This document shows positions 18,747 through 27,383 of a DNA stretch of 64,000 bases, one piece after another. The notes under the pieces were generated by a model. That model did not search any database. It had not been told where the DNA came from and worked only from the letters and a program-made list of their open reading frames with translations. This DNA comes from CAIVPM01 sp964615145. Lineage in GTDB: Bacteria; Bacteroidota; Bacteroidia; Chitinophagales; Chitinophagaceae. The stretch is taken from the NCBI GenBank assembly GCA_964615145.1, contig CAZTOP010000013.1, positions 1 through 64,000 on the forward strand, written 5' to 3'. Both the position numbers and the translations under genes were made by a program. Position 1 is the stretch's first letter. The number at the start of each line of letters is the position of its first letter.

Positions 18747-20081
18747 CTTCAATCCTTGACCTTTGCAAAATTCCAGTAATTTCATTTTAAAAACATAATC
18801 ATATTGGTCTGCTAAATTTTGTGTTTTAGCTCTCAATAAATTATTTTGATTGGTTATTAAATCAAGTGTATTTAATAACCCTACCTCATATCTTTTATTT
18901 GCAAAATCAAATGCTTTTTGTGCTACTTCTACTTGCTTTTTGCTGGCATTAAATTTTTGTAAAGCATTTAATGAGTTACTATAAGCTGTGTAAATATCAA
19001 GTTTCAGTTTTTGTTCAATTTGTTCTTCTGTAATTTTTGAGTTTTGTAAACTAATTTTTGATTGCTCATAATTCGTTCTGTTTATCCCATTATTAAATAT
19101 TGGAACAGAAATTCCAATTCCAATATTTTGTCTAAAATTGTTGTTTAACTGGGTAAAATAGGCAGTTTTTGAAAATCCTGTGTTAGTTAAATAATCTATA
19201 TAGCCAGTACTTAAAGAATAATTTCCAGTTACAGATGGGTATAATCCAGCTTTATTAACTAACACGTTTTTTTCGTTTGCCTGTATTCTAAATTTGTTTG
19301 ATTTGATGCTAGGTTGATTATCTAACGCTAAATGATAAACTGCTTCTGGTTGTAAATCAGCTAAATTTTCCAGTGGAATTTTTTCAACATCAGGAATTTC
19401 AACATCAAATTGCTTAGCTGCATCAAGATTTAGCAAGCCTTTCATAGCTAATAATGATTGATTATAGCTTGTTTCAGCAGATACCAAATTGTTACTATCT
19501 ACTGCCAATTGAGATTCGAACTCGAGTGCATTTAATTCTGGCAAAGCTCCAGCTTCAACCTTTTTCCGTGTTACATCCAAATTGTTTTTTGTTTGTTGAA
19601 TTTGCACTTTAACAATATCGATTTGTTGATGTGTAGCCAATATTTGCAGATAGTAAGTAGCTACATTCAGGGCAACGTCGTTAGCTGTTTTTTCAATGTC
19701 GGATAAAGCTGCTTTTAAGTTAAAACTAGAAGCTTGAACATTATTTTTTAGTTTCCCCCAATTGTAAATTTCAATTCCACCTTGCAATCCATAGCTTTGA
19801 GATAAAGAAGCCAAGTTGGTGTAGCCATTAGTTGAAATGTCTAAAGATCTGCCAAAAGATGGTCCAATAGATGTGTTAAAACTAAGACTTGGAAGCTGAT
19901 ACATTGAGGTTTGTTTAGCTTGCAATGCTGCAATTCGTGCTTGCACATCTGCTTGCTTTACGGAAATATTATTTTTTATTGCATAATCTACACATTGTCT
20001 TAATGTCCACTTTTGAGTTGGTTGTGCATATATACTTTCTATAAACAAAACACTTAAAAAAAACAGTACTATTTTTCTCAT
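18741..20081 (-). CDS. TolC-family outer-membrane protein
   Basis: Second outer-membrane efflux channel in the window. I start at ATG 20081 (MRKIVLFFLSVLF), which gives a clean signal peptide ending at YAQ; the longer frame would add 25 unlikely residues. The two OEP repeats of paired long helices are present, opening with WTLRQCVDYAIKNNISVKQADV. It is monocistronic, with no adaptor or pump beside it, so partners must be encoded elsewhere. Confidence 0.87.
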   Translation of the reverse strand: MRKIVLFFLSVLFIESIYAQPTQKWTLRQCVDYAIKNNISVKQADVQARIAALQAKQTSMYQLPSLSFNTSIGPSFGRSLDISTNGYTNLASLSQSYGLQGGIEIYNWGKLKNNVQASSFNLKAALSDIEKTANDVALNVATYYLQILATHQQIDIVKVQIQQTKNNLDVTRKKVEAGALPELNALEFESQLAVDSNNLVSAETSYNQSLLAMKGLLNLDAAKQFDVEIPDVEKIPLENLADLQPEAVYHLALDNQPSIKSNKFRIQANEKNVLVNKAGLYPSVTGNYSLSTGYIDYLTNTGFSKTAYFTQLNNNFRQNIGIGISVPIFNNGINRTNYEQSKISLQNSKITEEQIEQKLKLDIYTAYSNSLNALQKFNASKKQVEVAQKAFDFANKRYEVGLLNTLDLITNQNNLLRAKTQNLADQYDYVFKMKLLEFCKGQGLKL

Positions 20082-20256
20082 AAAACAAATGTAGTAGTTG
20101 ATAAAATGTGAACTTAATTTTTTATATAATAGGTTTATTAAACGTTTCTTTGGCAATTAACAATTTGTGTATAACGCAAATTAAAACTATCATTTTATTC
20201 CATACGTATATAAAACAAACTTTATTTAATAGATTAGCAAAACAAAATCATAAACA

Positions 20257-21222
20257 TTGACAGATACAATCATCAACCTAGAAACGGTAAATCCCATTGA
20301 ATTTTTTGGTGTTAATAACGGCAAATTAGATTTACTAAAGAAGAAATTCCCTCTATTAAAAATATTATCTCGTGGCACTCAAATTAAGATGAGTGGAGCT
20401 CCTGAGTTAATAGATACAGCTAAGGAAAAAATAGATTTGATTATACAATACTTAGAACGAAACGGACATTTGAGTGATCAATATTTTGAACAAATATTAG
20501 GTGGCGATGATGCTGAAACTGTTGACAATTTTGTAGATAAAAATCCAAACGACATTTTGGTTTTTGGACCTAATGGAAAAACTGTTAGAGCTAGAACTGT
20601 TAACCAAAAGAAAATGGTTGCTGCTGCCGATAAAAATGATATTGTTTTTGCAATTGGACCAGCTGGTACAGGTAAAACCTATACGGCTGTAGCATTAGCA
20701 GTGAGAGCATTAAAAAACAAAGTTGTTAAAAAAATTATTTTAACAAGACCTGCTGTTGAAGCAGGGGAAAATCTTGGTTTTTTACCGGGCGACTTAAAAG
20801 AAAAAATCGACCCATATTTACGTCCCCTTTATGATGCTTTAGATGATATGATTCCCGCAGATAAACTTGGGTACTACATGAGTACAAGAACTATTGAAAT
20901 TGCACCTTTGGCATTCATGCGTGGCAGAACTTTGGATAATGCTTTTATCATTTTAGATGAGGCTCAAAATACAAACGACTTACAATTAAAAATGTTTTTA
21001 ACCCGTATTGGTGCCAATGCAAAAGCCATCATTACTGGCGATCCTACTCAAATTGATTTACCAAGAAATATGCAAAGTGGCCTACATAAAGCAACTAGAA
21101 TTTTGCAAAACATAGAAGGTATTTCTCATATTGAATTAACTGAAGAGGATGTTGTAAGGCATAGACTTGTTAAAGCAATAATAAAAGCTTATAACAAAGA
21201 CGCTGAATTTGATAACAGATAG
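20257..21222 (+). CDS. phoH: PhoH-family ATPase
   Basis: Cytosolic P-loop ATPase of the PhoH family, linked to RNA metabolism. An N-terminal KH-like region (about 15-90) precedes the ATPase core: Walker A GPAGTGKTYTA near residue 135, TRPAVEAGENLGFLPGDLKEKIDPY near 165, Walker B FIILDEAQNT near 230 and TGDPTQIDLP near 265. The start is TTG at 20257, since no ATG fits the N-terminus. A strong bidirectional terminator follows. Confidence 0.9.
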   Translation: MTDTIINLETVNPIEFFGVNNGKLDLLKKKFPLLKILSRGTQIKMSGAPELIDTAKEKIDLIIQYLERNGHLSDQYFEQILGGDDAETVDNFVDKNPNDILVFGPNGKTVRARTVNQKKMVAAADKNDIVFAIGPAGTGKTYTAVALAVRALKNKVVKKIILTRPAVEAGENLGFLPGDLKEKIDPYLRPLYDALDDMIPADKLGYYMSTRTIEIAPLAFMRGRTLDNAFIILDEAQNTNDLQLKMFLTRIGANAKAIITGDPTQIDLPRNMQSGLHKATRILQNIEGISHIELTEEDVVRHRLVKAIIKAYNKDAEFDNR

Positions 21223-21236
21223 ATAAACCAAGTAAT

Positions 21237-21276
21237 AAAAAAGCCTGACCACTAATAAAAGAGTCAGGCTTTTTTA
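21237..21276. terminator. bidirectional terminator between phoH and lipoprotein
   Basis: A perfect 13-bp stem (AAAAAAGCCTGAC with GTCAGGCTTTTTT) between two convergent genes; runs of A and T on both sides serve both strands. Confidence 0.88.
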
Positions 21277-21292
21277 TTGCTTAAACAAATAT

Positions 21293-22261
21293 TTATCTGT
21301 AAGTCAGTAAACTTGTTTGGGTTGTACCACTAGCTAGTGTCCAGGTAACTCGATAATGTGTAGCACAATCTCCAGGTCCAACCGGATTTCCACTAGCATT
21401 CAAACCAAATTCAACAGCTGAGTTAAAATTACCAACAGAATGAGTAACCAATCCTGCAGTTGGTTTCCAAAGATTACACTTTGTATTTGACTTTATTGGA
21501 TTATTAAATACTGTTTGATAAGGGTTGCCAAACCTTGTTGTTCCCCAGGATTCAGTTGCTGCTTTACCATTTAATGTTGTATCTCCAGCTGCGTTAAAAT
21601 AAAAGTTATCTGCTAAAAAAGTAATACTAGACAATCTCGCAATATTCCAAACTGCAGTTTTAGAACCAGAACTATCTGTAAAAGTTGCCTCCAACCCAAT
21701 GGCACCAGTCCTTATTTTATGTTTCAACATTGGAACAAGACCAGCTCTAAGTCTAACTAAATTCCCTCCGTTTACATTGGTTACATATCTTTCTCCGTTG
21801 ATTTTTACAGAGCGATTGGTACAAACATTTTCAACTTTAAAATTTGTAAAAGTATATTTCAAAGTAGCACCTGCTTCTACCCATTTAGGAGCATTTAATA
21901 AATCAATTGTAATAGTTCCAGTTCTTTTTCTACAACCAATTGTAGTTCCATTATAAGTAATAATAATCCTATTTGCCGTATTTCCAGGATTTGATGTATC
22001 TGCATCTAAAGGCAAATGATTGCCGACTAAAAACACGTTGCCTACACCACAAAATCTTGCACTTGATGCAACAGTATTGTTAACATCATCATCAACACTT
22101 TCAGTTTCGCCTTGCACCATTGTTGCATCATCCGATTGAACTCTTGCTTGTACAGCTTCTTCCACAACAATATCTGAGTTACTTGTTTTTTTACAAGAAA
22201 AGATTGTTATGCTCAAAAAACTAAGCAAAAAAAACAATCTAATTACATTTAACTTTTTCAT
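21293..22261 (-). CDS. lipoprotein of unknown function
   Basis: The N-terminal signal ends in a lipobox (SITIFSC, Cys23), so it is exported and lipid-anchored. The rest is beta-rich: an acidic linker (about 30-65), a Cys-containing module (FCGVGNVFLVG... IGCRKRTGTITIDLLNAPKW) and a C-terminal part ending in GDCATHYRVTW. Four to six Cys suggest disulfides. Monocistronic. No family recognised. Confidence 0.6.
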   Translation of the reverse strand: MKKLNVIRLFFLLSFLSITIFSCKKTSNSDIVVEEAVQARVQSDDATMVQGETESVDDDVNNTVASSARFCGVGNVFLVGNHLPLDADTSNPGNTANRIIITYNGTTIGCRKRTGTITIDLLNAPKWVEAGATLKYTFTNFKVENVCTNRSVKINGERYVTNVNGGNLVRLRAGLVPMLKHKIRTGAIGLEATFTDSSGSKTAVWNIARLSSITFLADNFYFNAAGDTTLNGKAATESWGTTRFGNPYQTVFNNPIKSNTKCNLWKPTAGLVTHSVGNFNSAVEFGLNASGNPVGPGDCATHYRVTWTLASGTTQTSLLTYR

Positions 22262-22387
22262 ATTTTTTAATTTAAAATGATTAATAATTGCAAAACCAAG
22301 ACTACAAGTAAAAATAAAAGTTTAACGATTAAGATTTCATTATAAAAAAATATGCAGAATAATTTCAACATATATATTTGCAAGTAT

Positions 22388-22460
22388 GGGGAATTAGCTC
22401 AGTTGGTAGAGCGTTTGCATGGCATGCAAAAGGTCAGCGGTTCGAGACCGCTATTCTCCA
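22388..22460 (+). tRNA. tRNA-Ala (GGC)
   Basis: A complete cloverleaf: acceptor GGGGAAT/ATTCTCC with one G-T pair, D arm AGCTCAGTTGGTAGAGC, anticodon stem TTTGC/GCAAA with loop ATGGCAT giving anticodon GGC, and T arm with GGTTCGAGACC-type loop. The discriminator is A and CCA is not encoded. Its 3' 14 bases lie in the left attachment site of the integrated element, which leaves the tRNA intact. Confidence 0.95.
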
Positions 22461-22461
22461 C
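22447..22461 (+). other. attL core
   Basis: A 15-bp sequence matching exactly 41091-41105. It covers the 3' end of the T arm, the acceptor strand and the discriminator of tRNA-Ala, the usual target of tyrosine integrases. Confidence 0.9.
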
Positions 22462-22589
22462 CCATTCCGCCCAAACTCAACAACTGCAAGTCTTTTGAAG
22501 TTTTGGCAATGTTTATAGACTAGCGTTTTTAATTGGTCTATGTATATGAAACTGCAAATCCAAATTTTTTAACAATAAAATTTGAGATT

Positions 22590-23660
22590 ATGCCACAAAT
22601 ACGAATTACAAGCCCTGTTGTTTACCCAAAAGACAAAGACTTGCATAAAGTTTGGTTTATTAAATACCGAACTGAAAGCGGAAAACTGGTTAAACTTTAC
22701 GGCAATATCAATCATTTTAAAACAGTGCCCGAACGACTTAACGCTGCAAAGGCTATAATTAAAACCATAAAATCGGGAACTATTAAACCGCCTAATCATC
22801 AAACTTTAATTAGGGATTTAAGTGCTGTACTGGAGCAAAAAAAATCAACCTTGAGACCTAAAAGCTACCAAACTTATTTGTCTATTTTGTTGAAATTTTC
22901 AACCTGGTATCGAAAGAAAAAACAAGAAACAAAAAACTTTGATGCTGTTGATTTTTTAAACTATTTAAGGGAGGAAAAAATGCACACTAACTACATAAGA
23001 AAAGTAATTAATCTTATGCGTAGTTTGTTTGATATTCTGCTAAGAAAAAAGCGAGTGAAGGAAAACCCTTTCTTTGAAATTAGAGTTAAGAAAATCAAGG
23101 CACAAAGCAAACTGCCATTTCACCCCAACCATATACAACAAATTAAACAACTTACGCTGCAACGAAACCCCCAGCTTTGGGATGCTGTGGAGTTTCTTTA
23201 CTATTTATACTTTAGACCTGGAGAAATTAGGAAACTAAAAATTGAACACATTTTATTTGAAGATTTAAAAGTTATTGCTTCAGATGATATTGTAAAAGAT
23301 AAAGACAATTATTTAAAAGTAATACCAAAGGCAATGGTTGAACATATCCAAAAATATAAAGGCTACAAACCCGAACTATATATTTTTGGCAAAGGTGGTA
23401 AACCAGGCGTAAAGCAATTAGGTGTAAATGAATTGAGCCGAGAAATGAGCAAAATTTTAAGGGAGTTGAATTTTAGTAAACGATATTCTTTATATAGTTG
23501 GGTGCATACTGGCATTAAACAAGCTGCAATGAGCAATATACCTATAAAACAGTTGCAAATACAAAAAGGTCATAGCGACTTAAATATGTTCAACGAATAT
23601 CTTAAAGACTTAGGAGTTGAAGATTGCACCAACTTAATAAACTTTTTTCCAGCGTTGTAG
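22590..23660 (+). CDS. int: tyrosine recombinase / phage integrase
   Basis: Catalyses site-specific integration and excision at tRNA-Ala. ATG 22590 (MPQIRITSPVVYP) is preferred to the frame start at 22533. An N-terminal arm-type domain (about 1-85), a SAM-like core-binding domain (about 90-180; SYQTYLSILLKFSTWYRKK) and a catalytic domain follow. The first catalytic Arg lies in YLYFRPGEIRKLKIEHI (near 212), and HTGIKQAAMSNIPIKQLQIQKGHSDLNMFNEYLKDLG supplies the later His box and the nucleophile Tyr; the second active-site block reads SWVHTGIKQ rather than the common HxLRHTFA, so the Arg there appears replaced by Lys. It lies 129 bp from attL and runs towards the structural block, with a terminator between. 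Confidence 0.92.
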   Translation: MPQIRITSPVVYPKDKDLHKVWFIKYRTESGKLVKLYGNINHFKTVPERLNAAKAIIKTIKSGTIKPPNHQTLIRDLSAVLEQKKSTLRPKSYQTYLSILLKFSTWYRKKKQETKNFDAVDFLNYLREEKMHTNYIRKVINLMRSLFDILLRKKRVKENPFFEIRVKKIKAQSKLPFHPNHIQQIKQLTLQRNPQLWDAVEFLYYLYFRPGEIRKLKIEHILFEDLKVIASDDIVKDKDNYLKVIPKAMVEHIQKYKGYKPELYIFGKGGKPGVKQLGVNELSREMSKILRELNFSKRYSLYSWVHTGIKQAAMSNIPIKQLQIQKGHSDLNMFNEYLKDLGVEDCTNLINFFPAL

Positions 23661-23717
23661 AATTAAATATTTGATGCTTTGCCCGAACAATTATTTTTTA
23701 TGCAATTGTAGAGGCAC

Positions 23718-23751
23718 AAAAAAAGCCACTATTTTATTAGTGGCTTTTTTT
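23718..23751. terminator. bidirectional terminator between int and structural block
   Basis: A 13-bp stem (AAAAAAGCCACTA with TAGTGGCTTTTTT) and a short loop between the convergent integrase and basic-protein genes. Confidence 0.88.
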
Positions 23752-23752
23752 G

Positions 23753-24022
23753 TTAAGCAAATAAGCTAAGTTGTTTTTTGGGTGATCGTTTTCTCTTTGG
23801 AGTGGCAGCCTTTGACGGCTTTTTGCGTGGTGCTGCTTTTTTTGCAACTGCTTTCTTTTTTGCTGGTTTGCGTTTTTTGGCTACAGTTCTAACTTTTCTA
23901 AGTTTTACTGTTGCTGTTTTTAACTTTCGTTTTAAGGTTGTTACTCGCTTTCCTAGTGCTTTTACTGTTGGTTTGCGTTTGGCTGTTTTTTTGCGTGGTG
24001 TTGCTTTTTTTGTGGTTGCCAT
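23753..24022 (-). CDS. very basic histone-H1-like protein with C-terminal clamp-type motif
   Basis: 89 aa, almost entirely Lys, Arg, Ala, Thr and Pro (repeated KKA, RKK and AKK), like H1/Hc1-type DNA-condensing tails. The last residues are KKQLSLFA; QLSLF matches the known bacterial beta-clamp binding consensus QL[SD]LF. It is the last gene of the leftward structural block, only 2 bp from the terminator stem. Condensing the viral DNA in the virion or on the replicating chromosome is a reasonable guess, with the clamp peptide tying it to replication forks. Neither role is proven here. Confidence 0.72.
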   Translation of the reverse strand: MATTKKATPRKKTAKRKPTVKALGKRVTTLKRKLKTATVKLRKVRTVAKKRKPAKKKAVAKKAAPRKKPSKAATPKRKRSPKKQLSLFA

Positions 24023-24049
24023 AGTTATAAATTAATGATTAAATAATTG

Positions 24050-24307
24050 TTATGGTTGTACTGGTTGCTGTTGTTGGTTGGGATTGCTTACATAGTTTAA
24101 TGTACTGTAATTTGTAGGCAATTCTTTATTTACATATTCAAAATATTGTGGATTTTCAACTAAAGCTGGATGTTGTTCTATGCTTCCTACATACTCTGTT
24201 GTATCTACAATAATTTCTAAGTCTATTTTTTCTATAGTGCTGTTGTCTTCGTCTATTACAGTTTCTACTTTTGTTTCAACTCTTTGCTTTTGTCTTATGT
24301 ATGGCAT
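24050..24307 (-). CDS. hypothetical provirus protein, acidic
   Basis: 85 aa, acidic in the middle (KVETVIDEDNSTIEKIDLEIIVD) with a Gln/Pro-rich tail. No signal, membrane helix or known family seen. It lies 10 bp downstream of the spike gene in the structural block, so it could be a minor virion or assembly protein. Confidence 0.6.
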   Translation of the reverse strand: MPYIRQKQRVETKVETVIDEDNSTIEKIDLEIIVDTTEYVGSIEQHPALVENPQYFEYVNKELPTNYSTLNYVSNPNQQQQPVQP

Positions 24308-24317
24308 AAATTAAATT

Positions 24318-25160
24318 TTATGGTGTAACTGGGTAACTAAATGAAAATTGAACGTACTGGCAAACATTTGAAGCCTGGTTTATGGTTACTTGATGACCTG
24401 TTGCAACGCCGTAACGATATAAACAAACTATTCCATAACTATTTAATGCCGTTATTGTGCTGCCAACATTTGCGTCTCCTGTAGTTATATTGCCCTGGTC
24501 CATATAACTTGGAAATAGTGGTGTTGGCAATGTGCTAGGCAATGGAACTGTAACTACTGTTATCCCTGTGCCTCCAGTTGCATATTTTAGCCAACCCCAA
24601 ACCCTTACCATTCCTGCCGATTTTACCCAACATATTTTATTTGTTGTTGCTCCGCTTGGTGCTGTAGTGCCTGTAAAAGTTGGAGTTGTTGTTAAATCAA
24701 TTACTCCTGTGCTGCTACCGATTGCATCTTTTGCCCTTTGGTCGGTGAAATATAAACGGCTGCCCTCTGGAACGTTGCTAGTGCTACCTATTGCATCTTT
24801 CGCCCTTTGGTCGGTGAAGTATTTATTTGTTGCTCCCTCTGTAATATCATCGGTTGTAATATCTTTTAGGGGGTCTTCTACCGAGTTAAAAAAAAAATTT
24901 ACAGCATTGATGTATGTTATAATTTCATTTTTTAGCGTCTCATTGTCTATTACAGCACCCATATTTAAAATGACTTCGCTGTTTAATGTGCCTGTGATAC
25001 TAAAATTTATTAAGTCGTTTGCGAGTATAATTTTTTTATCGTCGTACCTAACAACAACTTTGTCATTTTCTAAACAAATTTTGCTTTGTGTAATATCGAA
25101 ATTTACATTTAATTCCTCGCTTACAATGCTACATCGTTTATCTATTATTACTATTTCCAT
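24318..25160 (-). CDS. spike or receptor-binding protein with phage fibre repeats
   Basis: 280 aa. Two copies of a YFTDQRAKDAIG element (about 114-125 and 137-148), preceded by DDITEGATNK, match the short repeats common in tail fibres and collar spikes. The N-terminal 95 residues are probably the virion-attachment part; the C-terminal 110 residues (GATTNKICWVKSAGMVRVWGWLKY... VQFSFSYPV) look like a compact beta head. It has no membrane segment. It lies immediately downstream of the lysozyme-like gene, with stop and start 1 bp apart. The presence of a fibre-like repeat alone does not prove a tail: tailless phages also carry spikes. Confidence 0.72.
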   Translation of the reverse strand: MEIVIIDKRCSIVSEELNVNFDITQSKICLENDKVVVRYDDKKIILANDLINFSITGTLNSEVILNMGAVIDNETLKNEIITYINAVNFFFNSVEDPLKDITTDDITEGATNKYFTDQRAKDAIGSTSNVPEGSRLYFTDQRAKDAIGSSTGVIDLTTTPTFTGTTAPSGATTNKICWVKSAGMVRVWGWLKYATGGTGITVVTVPLPSTLPTPLFPSYMDQGNITTGDANVGSTITALNSYGIVCLYRYGVATGHQVTINQASNVCQYVQFSFSYPVTP

Positions 25161-25161
25161 T

Positions 25162-25863
25162 TTAAATTTTGTTGTTTAAAAAGTGTTTCAATAATGTTGC
25201 TGCTCCTATTTGTTTGTCGGTAAAAGCTGGATTGTAAACTCCATCTGCAACAAATTTTCCTGTTGTATAAAATTGTGTTCCACTCCATACATAAGGGCTT
25301 ACTACTTTTCTGTAAGCATACCCCCAACCGTTATATTTTTCAAATAAATAAATCATCCCTCCAACACTCCAATCGTTCCATTTATTTAAGCCTTTTTGTA
25401 GTAGTGCATCGGTGGCACTTTCTACAAACGTGTATGCTGTGCCGTTTGCTGGTGCTGCTTTTGGTCTGCCACTTGGTACGTTTACAGTTTTTGCTTTTAA
25501 ACTATCTCCATTGTGTAAGTGAGTGTTAAAATTCATATCGCTTTCCCTTGCATGTATAGCTGCTATAAAATACCATGGCATTTTAGCGTTTACATTATTG
25601 GCAATGCTTTGGTAAGTGCTTTTATTGGCAACGGCTTTTGTTAAAAAACTTTGTGCCGTTGGTTTAAACTTTTCGACTATTATAGCATTATTGAAACGGC
25701 TATTTGCTAAACTTAAATATGCTGGTGTATAGTTTGTTTCCATAATATTATCAATGCTTTGGTTTATGCTGTCTGATAAAATATTTTTTCTATAGTAAAC
25801 AACTATAGCTACAATAATTATTGCAGCTATAATGTATATTACTATGTAAAATTTTTTATTCAT
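25162..25863 (-). CDS. membrane-anchored lysozyme-like peptidoglycan hydrolase
   Basis: 233 aa. One N-terminal membrane helix (IVIYIIAAIIIVAIVVYY, about 7-24), then a linker and a lysozyme-fold domain: WYFIAAIHARESDMNFNTHLHNGDSL with the candidate catalytic Glu at about 107, VPSGRPKAAP, WSVGGMIYLFEKYNGWGY and SPYVWSGTQFYTTGKFVADG. This block is the signature of a family of predicted phage and cyanobacterial muramidases. The membrane anchor in place of a signal peptide suits a virion protein that cuts the wall at entry rather than a soluble endolysin. A role in lysis is also possible. Confidence 0.8.
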   Translation of the reverse strand: MNKKFYIVIYIIAAIIIVAIVVYYRKNILSDSINQSIDNIMETNYTPAYLSLANSRFNNAIIVEKFKPTAQSFLTKAVANKSTYQSIANNVNAKMPWYFIAAIHARESDMNFNTHLHNGDSLKAKTVNVPSGRPKAAPANGTAYTFVESATDALLQKGLNKWNDWSVGGMIYLFEKYNGWGYAYRKVVSPYVWSGTQFYTTGKFVADGVYNPAFTDKQIGAATLLKHFLNNKI

Positions 25864-26289
25864 TTACTTGAAAATTCGTATTAGTACAATTACTATTAAT
25901 ACTAATAAAACCCATTTAAAATATTTGTAGTAAACACTGTTTTTAATAGAATTATTGTTGCTGTTTGTTGCTGCTGGTGTTGGCTCTACAATTGGGCTGT
26001 TTTTTACTGGCACTTCGGCTGGTGGCACTATGCCTGTACTGTTTACAATATCGCCAATTGTTCCTGGCTTAACTGTGCGTGGTGGTATGGCTACAAGTGG
26101 CTGCTCGAATGTTGGCTCTGTTTGTAAAGTTGCATAAGGTGGCAATGTGTTAGTAGCTGTAGTGCTTATTGTTCCTGTGCTTGGTGGTGGCTCGGGGGGT
26201 GCTGTTGGTGTTGGCACTCCTAATGGATACAATGGCTGCCCTGGTGCTACTAAATCGGGGTTGCGTGATAAATAAACTTGTGTTGTCAT
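25864..26289 (-). CDS. Pro-rich tail-anchored provirus protein
   Basis: From ATG 26289 (MTTQVYLSRNPDL) the protein has a Pro/Thr-rich linker (about 15-50 and 70-100) and a single C-terminal membrane helix (WVLLVLIVIVLIRIF) at the very end. The earlier in-frame ATG would overlap the upstream small gene. Its stop abuts the start of the lysozyme-like gene. Likely a virion membrane protein; no family recognised. Confidence 0.62.
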   Translation of the reverse strand: MTTQVYLSRNPDLVAPGQPLYPLGVPTPTAPPEPPPSTGTISTTATNTLPPYATLQTEPTFEQPLVAIPPRTVKPGTIGDIVNSTGIVPPAEVPVKNSPIVEPTPAATNSNNNSIKNSVYYKYFKWVLLVLIVIVLIRIFK

Positions 26290-26293
26290 AACT

Positions 26294-26449
26294 TTAAATT
26301 GATTTTTTGATGATGCCATAAACAAGCAAACTGATTGTAAAAACTAGCACTAAGCCAACACATAGCTTTGTAATGCTTTGCGTGTCTAGTGTAACATCTA
26401 CAGTAACTTTTGTGTCGTCTCCAATTAAATTGTTTAGTAATCCTGTCAT
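26294..26449 (-). CDS. small membrane protein, 51 aa
   Basis: A short open frame in what would otherwise be an empty 165-bp gap. It reads MTGLLNNLIGDDTKVTV then a hydrophobic stretch (LCVGLVLVFTISLLVYGII) and a basic end. The gap to its downstream neighbour is 4 bp and to its upstream neighbour 5 bp, as expected for the tightly packed block. One membrane segment; function unknown. Confidence 0.65.
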   Translation of the reverse strand: MTGLLNNLIGDDTKVTVDVTLDTQSITKLCVGLVLVFTISLLVYGIIKKSI

Positions 26450-26454
26450 AAAAT

Positions 26455-26898
26455 TTATTTTATACTAAATACCCATGGTTGCCATACTGAAGCACTCATT
26501 TGCTTGTTAATAACTTTGTCAATTATTTTGTCTAATGCTGCTTTGTCGGCTATGTAAAAAAGTGAATAACCTGGATAGTTTTCGCCTGTGGCTTTATTAA
26601 GTGCTGCAAGTGTTTTTTCTCCTACAATGCCATCTTGTGTTACGCCCAACGCTGCCTGTAATGTTTGCACTGCTTCGCTTTTTACATTCCAAAATATTGG
26701 AAAATCTTTGTTGGGTGCTGGTGCTGCTGGTGTTTGTGGCTGCAAATTCATTGTATTTCCAGTATTTTCAACTGGTTTTTTTGTTGGGTCTGCTGCGTTT
26801 GCTGCTTTTTTGTCTTTTGCTGCTTTGGCAATAAATAAAGCTATTACTGCTATTACTAGAAAAATTAAAATGCCAATGATTATTTTTTTGTGGTTCAT
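26455..26898 (-). CDS. membrane-anchored peptidoglycan-binding protein
   Basis: 147 aa. N-terminal membrane helix (about 6-24), a linker, then a PG_binding_1-type three-helix domain: FWNVKSEAVQTLQAALGVTQDGIVGEKTLAALNKATG (about 72-108). The family binds the peptidoglycan stem or glycan. It is two genes before the lysozyme-like gene, which has no such domain; the two could act as a split wall-penetration device held in the virion membrane. That partnership is inferred. Confidence 0.78.
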   Translation of the reverse strand: MNHKKIIIGILIFLVIAVIALFIAKAAKDKKAANAADPTKKPVENTGNTMNLQPQTPAAPAPNKDFPIFWNVKSEAVQTLQAALGVTQDGIVGEKTLAALNKATGENYPGYSLFYIADKAALDKIIDKVINKQMSASVWQPWVFSIK

Positions 26899-26922
26899 AA
26901 GTTTACTTTTTTTTATTATAAA

Positions 26923-27381
26923 TTACATTGCAAGTATGGTGCTGTAGTATCCAGTTTTTAATTTAGCAATATCGCCGTCGCTAAAACTATTTTTAACAAC
27001 ATAGGCAATTGATTTTTCGCTCAACTCTGAATAATTGTTGCATAGTATTTGCAGTTCTGTTGTGTTCTGCATTTGATTTATTGCTGTAATAAACGCAGCT
27101 TCATCCCAATCATCCCAAGGCGTGTAATGCCATTCAAACCTATTTTTATAAAGATTTTCGGCAATATTTCTAATTTGATTTAATCTGCCTATTGGGATGC
27201 CTGTTGATGCTGATGTGGCTGTGTCTGCTGCTAAATTGCCTACACTATTTACCCCACTTTTTAAAGATTTGTAAACCTTTACAACTACTACTACAACTAC
27301 TATTAAAAGAAGTATGTAAATGAATAAATAAAGCCAACTTAAACCCTTTTTATTTGGTGATACTAATACACTATTTATCAT
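26923..27381 (-). CDS. single-pass membrane protein of the provirus
   Basis: 152 aa. A long membrane helix (WLYLFIYILLLIVVVVVVVKVYKS, about 16-39) precedes a mainly helical domain (IRNIAENLYKNRFEWHYTPWDDWDEAAFITAINQMQNTTELQILCNNYSEL). No family seen. It lies 3 bp after the next gene upstream. Probably a virion membrane protein. Confidence 0.65.
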   Translation of the reverse strand: MINSVLVSPNKKGLSWLYLFIYILLLIVVVVVVVKVYKSLKSGVNSVGNLAADTATSASTGIPIGRLNQIRNIAENLYKNRFEWHYTPWDDWDEAAFITAINQMQNTTELQILCNNYSELSEKSIAYVVKNSFSDGDIAKLKTGYYSTILAM

Positions 27382-27383
27382 AA

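Noticed and set aside
24532..25179. Plus-strand 215-aa ORF opposite the spike
   Set aside because: Antisense shadow caused by low stop-codon frequency; the minus frame carries recognisable fibre repeats.
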